This document shows, in pieces, positions 39,603 to 50,550 of a stretch of DNA of 64,000 nt. The notes under the pieces are model-generated. The model worked only from the letters and a program-made list of their open reading frames with translations, did not search any database and had not been told where the DNA came from. The translations under genes and the position numbers were made by a program. Source of the DNA: Osmia lignaria lignaria (taxonomy: Eukaryota; Arthropoda; Insecta; Hymenoptera; Megachilidae). Each line of letters opens with the position of its first letter. Position 1 is the stretch's first letter. The stretch is taken from assembly GCF_051020975.1 (NCBI RefSeq), contig NW_027478161.1:25890001-25954000 (forward strand), in the 5' to 3' direction.

Positions 39603-42178
39603 AGAGACCTTTTTTGTAGAGAATTATGTTTCCTACAATTTATGTTCTATGATATTTTTTGATCAGAAGCGTAGTTTTCGAGATATATCGAGATATTTAA
39701 AAGTTCCGAAGCCGCACCAACATAATAGGGATACAGAAACACCGTGGCCCCTTTCTTTGAGATAATTGTGCACTAGTGCGAGCCGCAAATGCCACTTCCA
39801 GCTTAGCTGTGCAGAAGAAGAACAACAAGAAGAAGAAATATCTCGAAATATGTCCGTCAGGCCCCTTCCCTTGAGATATATTTGTAAATATCTCGGAAAC
39901 GAAGAGAGCTATGGCAAAATGTTAAGAGACCTTTTTTGTAGAGAATTAAGTTTCCTACTTTTTATCTTCTATGATATTTTTTGATCAGATGCGTAGTTCT
40001 CGAGATATATCAAGATATTTAAAAGTTCCGAAGCCGCACCAACATAATAGAGATACAGAAACACCGTGGCCCCTCTCTTTGAGATAACTCTGCACTATTG
40101 CGAGCTGGAAATGCCACTTCCAGTTTAGCTGTGCAGAAGAAGAACAACAAGAAGAAGAAATATCTCGAAATATGTCCGTTAGGCCCCTTCCCTTGAGATA
40201 AATCTGCAAATATCTCGGAAACGAAGCGAGCTATGGCAAAATGTTAAGAGACCTTTTTTGTAGAGAATTAAGTTTCCTACTTTTTATGTTCTATGATATT
40301 TTTTGATCAGAAGCGTAGTTTTCGAGATATATCGAGATATTTAAAAGTTCCGAAGCCGCACCAACATAATAGAGATACAGAAACACCGTGGCCCCTTTCT
40401 TTGAGATAACTCTGCACGATTGCGAGCTGGAAATGCCACTTCCAGTTTAGCTGTGCAGAAGAAGAACAACAAGAAGAAGAAATATCTCGAAATATGTCCG
40501 TCAGGCCCCTTCCCTTGAGATATATCTGCAAATATCTCGGAAACGAAGCGAGCTATGGCAAAATGTTAAGAGACGTTTTTTATAGAGAATTATGTTTCCT
40601 ACAATTTATGTTCTATGATATTTTTTGATCAGAAGCGTAGTTTTCGAGATATATCGAGATATTTAAAAGTTCCGAAGCCGCACCAACATAATAGAGATAC
40701 AGAAACACCGTGGCCCCTTTCTTTGAGATAACTCTGCACTATTGCGGGCTGCAAATGCCACTTCCAGCTTAGCTGTGCAGAAGAAGAACAACAAGAAGAA
40801 GAAATATCTCGAAATATGTCCGTCAGGCCCCTTCCCTTGAGATAAATCTGCAAATATCTCGGAAACGAAGCAAGCTATGGCAAAATGTTAAGAGACCTTT
40901 TTTGTAGAGAATTATGTTTCCTACAATTTATGTTCTATGATATTTTTTGATCAGAAGCGTAGTTTTCGAGATATATCGAGATATTTAAAAGTTCCGAAGC
41001 CGCACCAACATAATAGGGATACAGAAACACCGTGGCCCCTTTCTTTGAGATAATTGTGCACTAGTGCGAGCCGCAAATGCCACTTCCAGCTTAGCTGTGC
41101 AGAAGAAGAACAACAAGAAGAAGAAATATCTCGAAATATGTCCGTCAGGCCCCTTCCCTTGAGATATATTTGTAAATATCTCGGAAACGAAGAGAGCTAT
41201 GGCAAAATGTTAAGAGACCTTTTTTGTAGAGAATTAAGTTTCCTACTTTTTATCTTCTATGATATTTTTTGATCAGATGCGTAGTTCTCGAGATATATCA
41301 AGATATTTAAAAGTTCCGAAGCCGCACCAACATAATAGAGATACAGAAACACCGTGGCCCCTCTCTTTGAGATAACTCTGCACTATTGCGAGCTGGAAAT
41401 GCCACTTCCAGTTTAGCTGTGCAGAAGAAGAACAACAAGAAGAAGAAATATCTCGAAATATGTCCGTTAGGCCCCTTCCCTTGAGATAAATCTGCAAATA
41501 TCTCGGAAACGAAGCGAGCTATGGCAAAATGTTAAGAGACCTTTTTTGTAGAGAATTAAGTTTCCTACTTTTTATGTTCTATGATATTTTTTGATCAGAA
41601 GCGTAGTTTTCGAGATATATCGAGATATTTAAAAGTTCCGAAGCCGCACCAACATAATAGAGATACAGAAACACCGTGGCCCCTTTCTTTGAGATAACTC
41701 TGCACGATTGCGAGCTGGAAATGCCACTTCCAGTTTAGCTGTGCAGAAGAAGAACAACAAGAAGAAGAAATATCTCGAAATATGTCCGTCAGGCCCCTTC
41801 CCTTGAGATATATCTGCAAATATCTCGGAAACGAAGCGAGCTATGGCAAAATGTTAAGAGACGTTTTTTATAGAGAATTATGTTTCCTACAATTTATGTT
41901 CTATGATATTTTTTGATCAGAAGCGTAGTTTTCGAGATATATCGAGATATTTAAAAGTTCCGAAGCCGCACCAACATAATAGAGATACAGAAACACCGTG
42001 GCCCCTTTCTTTGAGATAACTCTGCACTAGTGCGAGCCGCAAATGCCACTTCCAGCTTAGCTGTGCAGAAAAAGAACAACAAGAAGAAGAAATATGTCGA
42101 AATATGTCCGTCAGGCCCCTTCCCTTGAGATAAATCTGCAAATATCTCGGAAACGAAGCGAGCTATGGCAAAATGTTA
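39603..42178 (+). repeat. Tetrameric higher-order repeat, 1,288 bp x 2 (second copy incomplete)
   Basis: Shared private changes: GAAGCAAGCTATGG just before each copy (39581, 40869), AATAGGGATACAG (39724, 41012), GATAATTGTGCAC (39762, 41050), TATTTGTAAATATC (39879, 41167), TGCACGATTGCG (40413, 41701) and AGACGTTTTTTATAGAG (40571, 41859). Sharing stops within the last monomer near 41,920. There the right copy changes to the GTGCGAGCCGC type with GCAGAAAAAG and ATATGTCG. Confidence 0.85.
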
Positions 42179-45100
42179 AGAGACCTTTTTTGTAGAGAAT
42201 TAAGTTTCCTACTTTTTATGTTCTATGATATTTTTTGATCAGATGCGTAGTTCTCGAAATATATCAAGATATTTAAAAGTTCCGAAGCCGCACCAACATA
42301 ATAGAGATACAGAAACACCGTGGCCCCTTTCTTTGAGATAACTCTGCACTATTGCGGGCTGCAAATGCCACTTCCAGCTTAGCTGTGCAGAAGAAGAACA
42401 ACAAGAAGAAGAAATATCTCGAAATATGTCCGTCAGGCCCCTTCCCTTGAGATAAATCTGCAAATATCTCGGAAACGAAGCGAGCTATGGGAAAATGTAA
42501 AGAGACCTTTTTTGTAGAGAATTAAGTTTCCTACTTTTTATGTTCTACGATATTTTTCGATCAGAGGCGTAGTTCTCGAGATATATCAAGATATTTAAAA
42601 GTTCCGAAGCCGCACCAACATAATAGGGATACAGAAACACCGTGGCCCCTTTCTTTGAGATAACTCTGCACTAGTGCGAGCCGCAAATGCCACTTCCAGC
42701 TTAGCTGTGCAGAAGAAGAACAACAAGAAGAAGAAATATCTCGAAATATGTCCGTCAGGCCCCTTCCCTTGAGATAAATCTGCAAATATCTCGGAAACGA
42801 AGCGAGCTATGGCAAAATGTTAAGAGACCTTTTTTGTAGAGAATAATGTTTCCTACAATTTACGTTCTATGATATTTTTTGATCAGAAGCGTAGTTTTCG
42901 AGATATATCGAGATATTTAAAAGTTCCGAAGCCGCACCAACATAATAGAGATACAGAAACACCGTGGCCCCTTTCTTTGAGATAACTCTGCACTATTGCG
43001 ACCTGCAAATGCCACTTCCAGCTCAGCTGTGCAGAAGAAGAACAACAAGAAGAAGAAATATCTCGAAATATGTCCGTCAGGCACCTTCCCTTGAGATAAA
43101 TCTGCAAATATCTCGGAAACGAAGCGAGCTATGGCAAAATGTTAAGAGACCGTTTTTGTAGAGAATTAAGTTTCCTACTTTTTATGTTCTATGATATTTT
43201 TTGATCAGATGCGTAGTTCTCGTGATATATCAAGATATTTAAAAGTTCCGAAGCCGCACCAACATAATAGAGATACAGAAACACCGTGGCCCCTTTCTTT
43301 GAGATAACTCTGCACTATTGCGAGCTGCAAATGCCACTTCCAGCTTAGCTGTGCAGAAGAAGAACAACAAGAAGAAGAAATATCTCGAAATATGTCCGTC
43401 AGGCCCCTTCCCTTGAGATAAATCTGCAAATATCTCGGAAACGAAGCGAGCTATGGCAAAATGTTTAGAGACCTTTCTTGTAGAGAATTAAGTTTCCTAC
43501 TTTTTATGTAGTATGATATTTTTTGATCAGATGCGTAGTTCTCGAGATATATCAAGATATTTAAAAGTTCCGAAGCCGCACCAATATAATAGAGATACAG
43601 AAACACCGTGGCCCCTTTCTTTGAGATAACTCTGCACTATTGCGCGCTGCAAATGCCACTTCCAGCTTAGCTGTGCAGAAGAAGAACAACAAGAAGAAGA
43701 AATATCTCGAAATATGTCCGTCAGGCCCCTTCCCTTGAGATAAATCTGCAAATATCTCGGAAACGAAGCGAGCTATGGGAAAATGTAAAGAGACCTTTTT
43801 TGTAGAGAATTAAGTGTCCTACTTTTTATCTTCTATGATATTTTTCGATCAGAGGCGTAGTTCTCGAGATATATCAAGATATTTAAAAGTTCCGAAGCCG
43901 CACCAACATAATAGAGATACAGAAACACCGTGGCCCCTTTCTTTGAGATAACTCTGCACGATTGCGAGCTGGAAATGTCACTTCCAGTTTAGCTGTGCAG
44001 AAGAAGAACAACAAGAAGAAGAAATATCTCGAAATATGTCCGTCAGGCCCCTTCCCTTGAGATATATCTGCAAATATCTCGGAAACGAAGCGAGCTATGG
44101 CAAAATGTTAAGAGACCTTTTTTGTAGAGAATTCTGTTTGCTACAATTTATGTTCTATGAAATTTTTTGATCAGAAGCGTAGTTTTCGAGATATATCGAG
44201 ATATTTAAAAGTTCCGAAGCCGCACCAACATAATAGAGATACAGAAACACCGTGGCCCCTTTCTTTGAGATAACTCTGCACTAGTGCGAGCCGCAAATGC
44301 CACTTCCAGCTTAGCTGTGCAGAAGAAGAACAACAAGAAGAAGAAATATCTCGAAATATGTCCGACAGGCCCCTTCCCTTGAGATAAATCTGCAAATATC
44401 TCGGAAACGAAGCGAGCTATGGCGAAATGTTGAGAGACCTTTTTTGTAGAGAATTAAGTTTCCTACTTTTTATCTTCTATGATATTTTTTGATCAGATGC
44501 GTAGTTCTCGAGATATATCAAGATATTTAAAAGTTCCGAAGCCGCACCAACATAATAGAGATACAGAAACACCGTGGCCCCTTTCTTTGAGATAACTCTG
44601 CACTATTGCGCGCTGCAAATGCCACTTCCAGCTTAGCTGTGCAGAAGAAGAACAACAAGAAGAAGAAATATCTCGAAATATGTCCGTCAGGCCCCTTCCC
44701 TTGAGATAAATCTGCAAATATCTCGGAAACGAAGCGAGCTATGGCAAAATGTTAAGAGACCTTTTTTGTAGAGAATAATGTTTCCTACAATTTACGTTCT
44801 ATGATATGTTTTGATCAGAAGCGTAGTTTTCAAGATATATCGAGATATTTAAAAGTTCCGAAGCCGCACCAACATAATAGAGATACAGAAACACCGTGGC
44901 CCCTTTCTTTGACATAACTCTGCACTATTGCGACCTGCAAATGCCACTTCCAGCTCAGCTGTGCAGAAGAAGAACAAGAAGAAGAAGAAATATCTCGAAA
45001 TATGTCCGTCAGGCCCCTTCCCTTGAGATAAATCTGCAAATATCTCGGAAACGAAGCGAGCTATGGCAAAATGTTAAGAGACCTTTTTTGTAGAGAATTA

Positions 45101-46686
45101 AGTTTCCTACTTTTTATGTTCTATGATATTTTTTGATCAGATGCGTAGTTCTCGAGATATATCAAGATATTTAAAAGTTCCGAAGCCGCACCAACATAAT
45201 AGAGATACAGAAACACCGTGGCCCCTTTCTTTGAGATAACTCTGCACTATTGCGAGCTGCAAATGCCACTTCCAGCTTAGCTGTGCAGAAGAAGAACAAC
45301 ATGAAGAAGAAATATCTCGAAATATGTCCGTCAGGCCCCTTCCCTTGAGATAAATCTGCAAATATCTCGGAAACGAAGCGAGCTATGGCAAAATGTTTAG
45401 AGACCATTCTTGTAGAGAATTAAGTTTCCTACTTTTTATGTAGTATGATATTTTCTGATCAGATGCGTAGTTCTCGAGATATATCAAGATATTTAAAAGT
45501 TCCGAAGCCGCACCAACATAATAGAGATACAGAAACACCGTGGCCCCTTTCTTTGAGATAACTCTGCACTATTGCGCGCTGCAAATGCCACTTCCAGCTT
45601 AGCTGTGCAGAAGAAGACCAACAAGAAGAAGAAATATCTCGAAATATGTCCGTCAGGCCCCTTCCCTTGAGATAAATCTGCAAATATCTCGGAAACGAAG
45701 CGAGCTATGGCAAAATGTTAAGAGACCTTTTTTGTAGAGAATTCAGTTTCCTACTTTTTATGTTCTATGATATTTTTCGATCAGAGGCGTAGTTCTCGAG
45801 ATATATCGAGATATTTAAAAGTTCCGAAGCCGCACCAACATAATAGAGATACAGAAACACCGTGGCCCCTTTCTTTGAGATAACTCTGCACTAGTGCGAG
45901 CCGCAAATGCCACTTCCAGCTTAGCTGTGCAGAAGAAGAACAAGAAGAAGAAGAAATATCTCGAAATATGTCCGTCAGGCCCCTTCCCTTGAGATAAATA
46001 TGCAAATATCTCGGAAACGAAGCGAGCTATGGCAAAATGTTAAGAGACCTTTTTTGTAGAGAATTAAGTTTCCTACTTTTTATGTTCTATGATATTTTTT
46101 GATCAGATGCGTAGTTCTCGAGATATATCAAGATATTTAAAAGTTCCGAAGCCGCACCAACATAATAGAGATACAGAAACACCGTGGCCCCTTTCTTTGA
46201 GATAACTCTGCACTATTGCGAGCTGCAAATGCCACTTCCAGCTTAGCTGTGCAGAGGAAGAACAACAAGAAGAAGAAATATCTCGAAATATGTCCGTCAG
46301 GCCAGTTCCTTTGAGCTGAATCTGCAAATATCTCGGAAACGAAGCGAGCTATGGCAAAATGTTAAGAGACGTTTTTTGTAGAGAATTATGTTTCCTACAA
46401 TTTATGTTCTATGATATTTTTTGATCAGATGCGTAGTTCTCGAGATATATCAAGATATTTAAAAGTTCCGAAGCCGCACCAACATAATAGAGATACAGAA
46501 ACACCGTGGCCCCTTTCTTTGAGATAACTCTGCACTATTGCGAGCTGCAAATGCCACTTCCAGCTTAGCTGTGCAGAAGAAGAACAACAAGAAGAAGAAA
46601 TATCTCGAAATATGTCCGTCAGGCCCCTTCCCTTGAGATAAATCTGCAAATATCTCGGAAACGAAGCGAGCTATAGCAAAATGTTT
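42179..46686 (+). repeat. Fourteen mixed monomers with a partial hexamer spacing
   Basis: Three-monomer runs at 42823-43788 and 44755-45720 are related at 1,932 bp. Both start with the GAATAATGTTTCC plus GCGACCTGC type, then a common monomer, then ATGTTTAGAGACC with TATGTAGTATG and GCGCGCTGC. The following monomers do not match. The monomer at 43789 has GTGTCCTAC and the GAGGCG form. The 1,932-bp spacing is the same as in the hexamers on either side, without phase agreement. Confidence 0.75.
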
Positions 46687-47673
46687 AGAGACCTTTCTTG
46701 TAGAGAATTAAGTTTCCTACTTTTTATGTAGTATGATATTTTTTGATCAGATGCGTAGTTCTCGAGATATATCAAGATATTTAAAAGTTCCGAAGCGGCA
46801 CCAACATAATAGAGATACAGAAACACCGTGGCCCCTTTCTTTGAGATAACTCTGCACTATTGCGAGCTGCAAATGCCACTTCCAGCTTAGCTGTGCAGAG
46901 GAAGAACAACAAGAAGAAGAAATATCTCGAAATATGTCCGTCAGGCCAGTTCCTTTGAGCTGAATCTGCAAATATCTCGGAAACGAAGCGAGCTATGGCA
47001 AAATGTTAAGAGACGTTTTTTGTAGAGAATTATGTTTCCTACAATTTATGTTCTATGATATTTTTTGATCAGAAGCGTAGTTTTCGAGATATATCGAGAT
47101 ATTTAAAAGTTCCGAAGACGCACCAACATAATAGAGATACAGAAACACCGTGGCCCCTTTCTTTGAGATAACTGTGCACTAGTGCGAGCCGCAAATGCCA
47201 CTTCCAGCTTAGCTGTGCAGAAGAAGAACAACAAGAAGAAGAAATATCTCGAAATATGTCCGTCAGGCCCCTTCCCTTGAGATATATCTGCAAATATCTC
47301 GGAAACGAAGCGAGCTATGGCAAAATGTTAAGAGACCGTATTTGTAGAGAATTAAGTTTCCTACTTTTTATCTTCTATGATATTTTTTGATCAGACGCGT
47401 AGTTCTCGAGATATATCAAGATATTTAAAAGTTCCGAAGCCGCACCAACATAATAGAGATACAGAAACACCGTGGCCCCTTTCTTTGAGATAACTCTGCA
47501 CTATTGCGAGCTGCAAATGCCACTTCCAGCTTAGCTGTGCAGAAGAAGAACAACAAGAAGAAGAAATATCTCAAAATATGTCCGTCAGGCCCCTTCCCTT
47601 GAGATAAATCTGCAAATATCTCGGAAACGAAGCGAGCTATGGCAAAATGTTAAGAGACCTTTTTTGTAGAGAA

Positions 47674-47748
47674 TTAAGTTTCCTACTTTTTATGTTCTAT
47701 GATATTTTTTGATCAGATGCGTAGTTCTCGAGATATATCAAGATATTT
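47674..47748 (+). other. Two-haplotype segment of the monomer (T and A classes)
   Basis: About 75 bp of the monomer exists in two linked forms across the array. Class T, shown here, reads TTAAG then CTACTTTTTA, GATGCGTAGTTCTCGAG and TCAAGAT. Class A, for example 8389-8466 or 48313-48400, reads TTATG or TAATG, CTACARTTTA, GAAGCGTAGTTTTCGAG and TCGAGAT. Five or more sites change together in most monomers. Between the left and right diagnostic sites lies a nearly invariant stretch of about 27 bp (ATGTTCTATGATATTTTTTG and following bases). The two classes are interspersed rather than confined to separate regions, and alternate within HOR units. Confidence 0.85.
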
Positions 47749-47795
47749 AAAAGTTCCGAAGCCGCACCAACATAATAGAGATACAGAAACACCGT

Positions 47796-47936
47796 GGCCC
47801 CTTTCTTTGAGATAACTCTGCACTATTGCGAGCTGCAAATGCCACTTCCAGCTTAGCTGTGCAGAAGAAGAACAACAAGAAGAAGAAATATCTCGAAATA
47901 TGTCCGTCAGGCCCCTTCCCTTGAGATAAATCTGCA
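47796..47936 (+). repeat. Ancient internal duplication inside the monomer (27-bp cores 114 bp apart)
   Basis: Positions 47796-47822 and 47910-47936 align without gaps at 24 of 27 bases; both begin GGCCCCTT and contain TTGAGATAA followed by TCTGCA. Similarity continues weakly outward. Upstream, GAAACACCGT faces GAAATATGTCCGT. Downstream, GCGAGCT at 47828-47834 faces GCGAGCT at 47954-47960, now 126 bp apart because the second copy carries about 12 extra bases including an AAATATCTCG core. The present 322-bp monomer therefore contains a decayed duplication of roughly 55-75 bp. All monomers inspected share it, so it predates amplification of this array. No third copy could be recognised in the remaining AT-rich part. 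Confidence 0.8.
47863..47888 (+). repeat. T-free GAA/CAA-rich trinucleotide tract
   Basis: A 26-base stretch of the plus strand contains only A, G and C, built from GAA GAA, CAACAA and GAAGAAGAA triplets, and it recurs in every monomer. It is a cryptic microsatellite but does not vary in triplet number between monomers, which is unusual for a free-standing microsatellite. Variants are point changes only, such as the GCACAACAAGAAC form at many monomers between 1.8 and 6.7 kb. It gives each monomer a strand-asymmetric purine-rich patch. Confidence 0.8.
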
Positions 47937-50550
47937 AATATCTCGGAAACGAAGCGAGCTATGGCAAAATGTTTAGAGACCTTTCTTGTAGAGAATTAAG
48001 TTTCCTACTTTTTATGTAGTATGATATTTTCTGATCAGATGCGTAGTTCTCGAGATATATCAAGATATTTAAAATTTCCGAAGCCGCACCAACATAATAG
48101 AGATACAGAAACACCGTGGCCCCTTTCTTTGGGATAACTCTGCACTATTGCGCGCTGCAAATGCCACTTACAGCTTAGCTGTGCAGAAGAAGAACAACAA
48201 GAAGAAGAAATATCTCGAAATATGTCCATCAGGACCCTTCCCTTGAGATAAATCTGCAAATATCTCGGAAACGAAGCGAGCTATGGCAAAATGTTAAGGG
48301 ACCTTTTTTGTAGAGAATAATGTTTCCTACAATTTACGTTCTATGATATTTTTTGATCAGAAGCGTAGTTTTCGAGATATATCGAGATATTTAAAAGTTC
48401 CGAAGCCGCACCAACATAATAGAGATACAGAAACACCGTGGCCCCTTTCTTTGAGATAACTCTGCACTATTGCGACCTGCAAATGCCACTTCCAGCTCAG
48501 CTGTGCAGAAGAAGAACAACAAGAAGAAGAAATATCTCGAAATATGTCCGTCAGGCCCCTTCCCTTGAGATAAATCTGCAAATATCTCGGAAACGAAGCG
48601 AGCTATGGCAAAATGTTTAGAGACCTTTCTTGTAGAGAATTAAGTTTCCTACTTTTTATGTAGTATGATATTTTTTGATCAGATGCGTAGTTCTCGAGAT
48701 ATATCAAGATATTTAAAAGTTCCGAAGCGGCACCAACATAATAGAGATACAGAAACACCGTGGCCCCTTTCTTTGAGATAACTCTGCACTATTGCGAGCT
48801 GCAAATGCCACTTCCAGCTTAGCTGTGCAGAGGAAGAACAACAAGAAGAAGAAATATCTCGAAATATGTCCGTCAGGCCAGTTCCTTTGAGCTGAATCTG
48901 CAAATATCTCGGAAACGAAGCGAGCTATGGCAAAATGTTAAGAGACGTTTTTTGTAGAGAATTATGTTTCCTACAATTTATGTTCTATGATATTTTTTGA
49001 TCAGAAGCGTAGTTTTCGAGATATATCGAGATATTTAAAAGTTCCGAAGACGCACCAACATAATAGAGATACAGAAACACCGTGGCCCCTTTCTTTGAGA
49101 TAACTGTGCACTAGTGCGAGCCGCAAATGCCACTTCCAGCTTAGCTGTGCAGAAGAAGAACAACAAGAAGAAGAAATATCTCGAAATATGTCCGTCAGGC
49201 CCCTTCCCTTGAGATATATCTGCAAATATCTCGGAAACGAAGCGAGCTATGGCAAAATGTTAAGAGACCGTATTTGTAGAGAATTAAGTTTCCTACTTTT
49301 TATCTTCTATGATATTTTTTGATCAGACGCGTAGTTCTCGAGATATATCAAGATATTTAAAAGTTCCGAAGCCGCACCAACATAATAGAGATACAGAAAC
49401 ACCGTGGCCCCTTTCTTTGAGATAACTCTGCACTATTGCGAGCTGCAAATGCCACTTCCAGCTTAGCTGTGCAGAAGAAGAACAACAAGAAGAAGAAATA
49501 TCTCAAAATATGTCCGTCAGGCCCCTTCCCTTGAGATAAATCTGCAAATATCTCGGAAACGAAGCGAGCTATGGCAAAATGTTAAGAGACCTTTTTTGTA
49601 GAGAATTAAGTTTCCTACTTTTTATGTTCTATGATATTTTTTGATCAGATGCGTAGTTCTCGAGATATATCAAGATATTTAAAAGTTCCGAAGCCGCACC
49701 AACATAATAGAGATACAGAAACACCGTGGCCCCTTTCTTTGAGATAACTCTGCACTATTGCGAGCTGCAAATGCCACTTCCAGCTTAGCTGTGCAGAAGA
49801 AGAACAACAAGAAGAAGAAATATCTCGAAATATGTCCGTCAGGCCCCTTCCCTTGAGATAAATCTGCAAATATCTCGGAAACGAAGCGAGCTATGGCAAA
49901 ATGTTTAGAGACCTTTCTTGTAGAGAATTAAGTTTCCTACTTTTTATGTAGTATGATATTTTCTGATCAGATGCGTAGTTCTCGAGATATATCAAGATAT
50001 TTAAAATTTCCGAAGCCGCACCAACATAATAGAGATACAGAAACACCGTGGCCCCTTTCTTTGGGATAACTCTGCACTATTGCGCGCTGCAAATGCCACT
50101 TACAGCTTAGCTGTGCAGAAGAAGAACAACAAGAAGAAGAAATATCTCGAAATATGTCCATCAGGACCCTTCCCTTGAGATAAATCTGCAAATATCTCGG
50201 AAACGAAGCGAGCTATGGCAAAATGTTAAGGGACCTTTTTTGTAGAGAATAATGTTTCCTACAATTTACGTTCTATGATATTTTTTGATCAGAAGCGTAG
50301 TTTTCGAGATATATCGAGATATTTAAAAGTTCCGAAGCCGCACCAACATAATAGAGATACAGAAACACCGTGGCCCCTTTCTTTGAGATAACTCTGCACT
50401 ATTGCGACCTGCAAATGCCACTTCCAGCTCAGCTGTGCAGAAGAAGAACAACAAGAAGAAGAAATATCTCGAAATATGTCCGTCAGGCCCCTTCCCTTGA
50501 GATAAATCTGCAAATATCTCGGAAACGAAGCGAGCTATGGCAAAATGTTA

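Larger units (their letters stand above)
47653..47974 (+). repeat. Reference (near-consensus) 322-bp monomer, haplotype T
   Basis: I chose this copy as type specimen because it carries the commonest base at the variable sites I compared. Composition by hand count is 61 G and 65 C in 322 bases (39% GC), with 11 CpG against about 12.3 expected. Parts in order: T6 run (47660-47665); haplotype segment (47674-47748); CGAGATAT core (starting 47730); first internal-duplication core (47796-47822); stem-loop-prone CTGC...CCAG stretch; T-free GAA/CAA tract (47863-47888); AAATATCTCG core (47886-47895); second internal-duplication core (47910-47936); second AAATATCTCG core (47936-47945). The length, about twice 161 bp, would suit two nucleosomes, which is inference only. 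Monomer start is arbitrary because the array has no end in view. Confidence 0.95.
46687..50550 (+). repeat. Hexameric higher-order repeat, 1,932 bp x 2, apparently identical copies
   Basis: 46687-48618 and 48619-50550 share every rare variant I checked: CGAAGCGGCACC (46792, 48724), CGAAGACGCACC (47112, 49044), GACCGTATTTG (47334, 49266), CAGACGCG (47393, 49325), TCTCAAAATATG (47570, 49502), AAAATTTCCG (48071, 50003), TTGGGATAAC (48129, 50061), CACTTACAGC (48166, 50098), CCATCAGGACCC (48227, 50159) and TTAAGGGACC (48294, 50226). I found no difference inside the unit by eye. It is the youngest-looking duplication in the window. Confidence 0.9.

Noticed and set aside
47750..47765. Pol III internal promoter (GTTCCGAAGCC resembling a B box, plus T6 runs as terminators)
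   Set aside because: The string has an extra base relative to the GTTCGANNCC core, no convincing A box lies at the right distance, and T runs are expected in AT-rich satellite.
47863..47888. Expanding GAA microsatellite
   Set aside because: Triplet number does not vary between monomers inspected; only point changes are seen.
47890..47910. Possible hammerhead ribozyme core on the minus strand, as found in some satellites
   Set aside because: The nearest string is CTGACGG, which lacks the required CTGANGA; I saw no matching GAAA and cleavage-site arrangement in register.
47653..47974. CENP-B box
   Set aside because: No site fits TTCG, four bases, A, two bases, CGGG on either strand of the consensus monomer.
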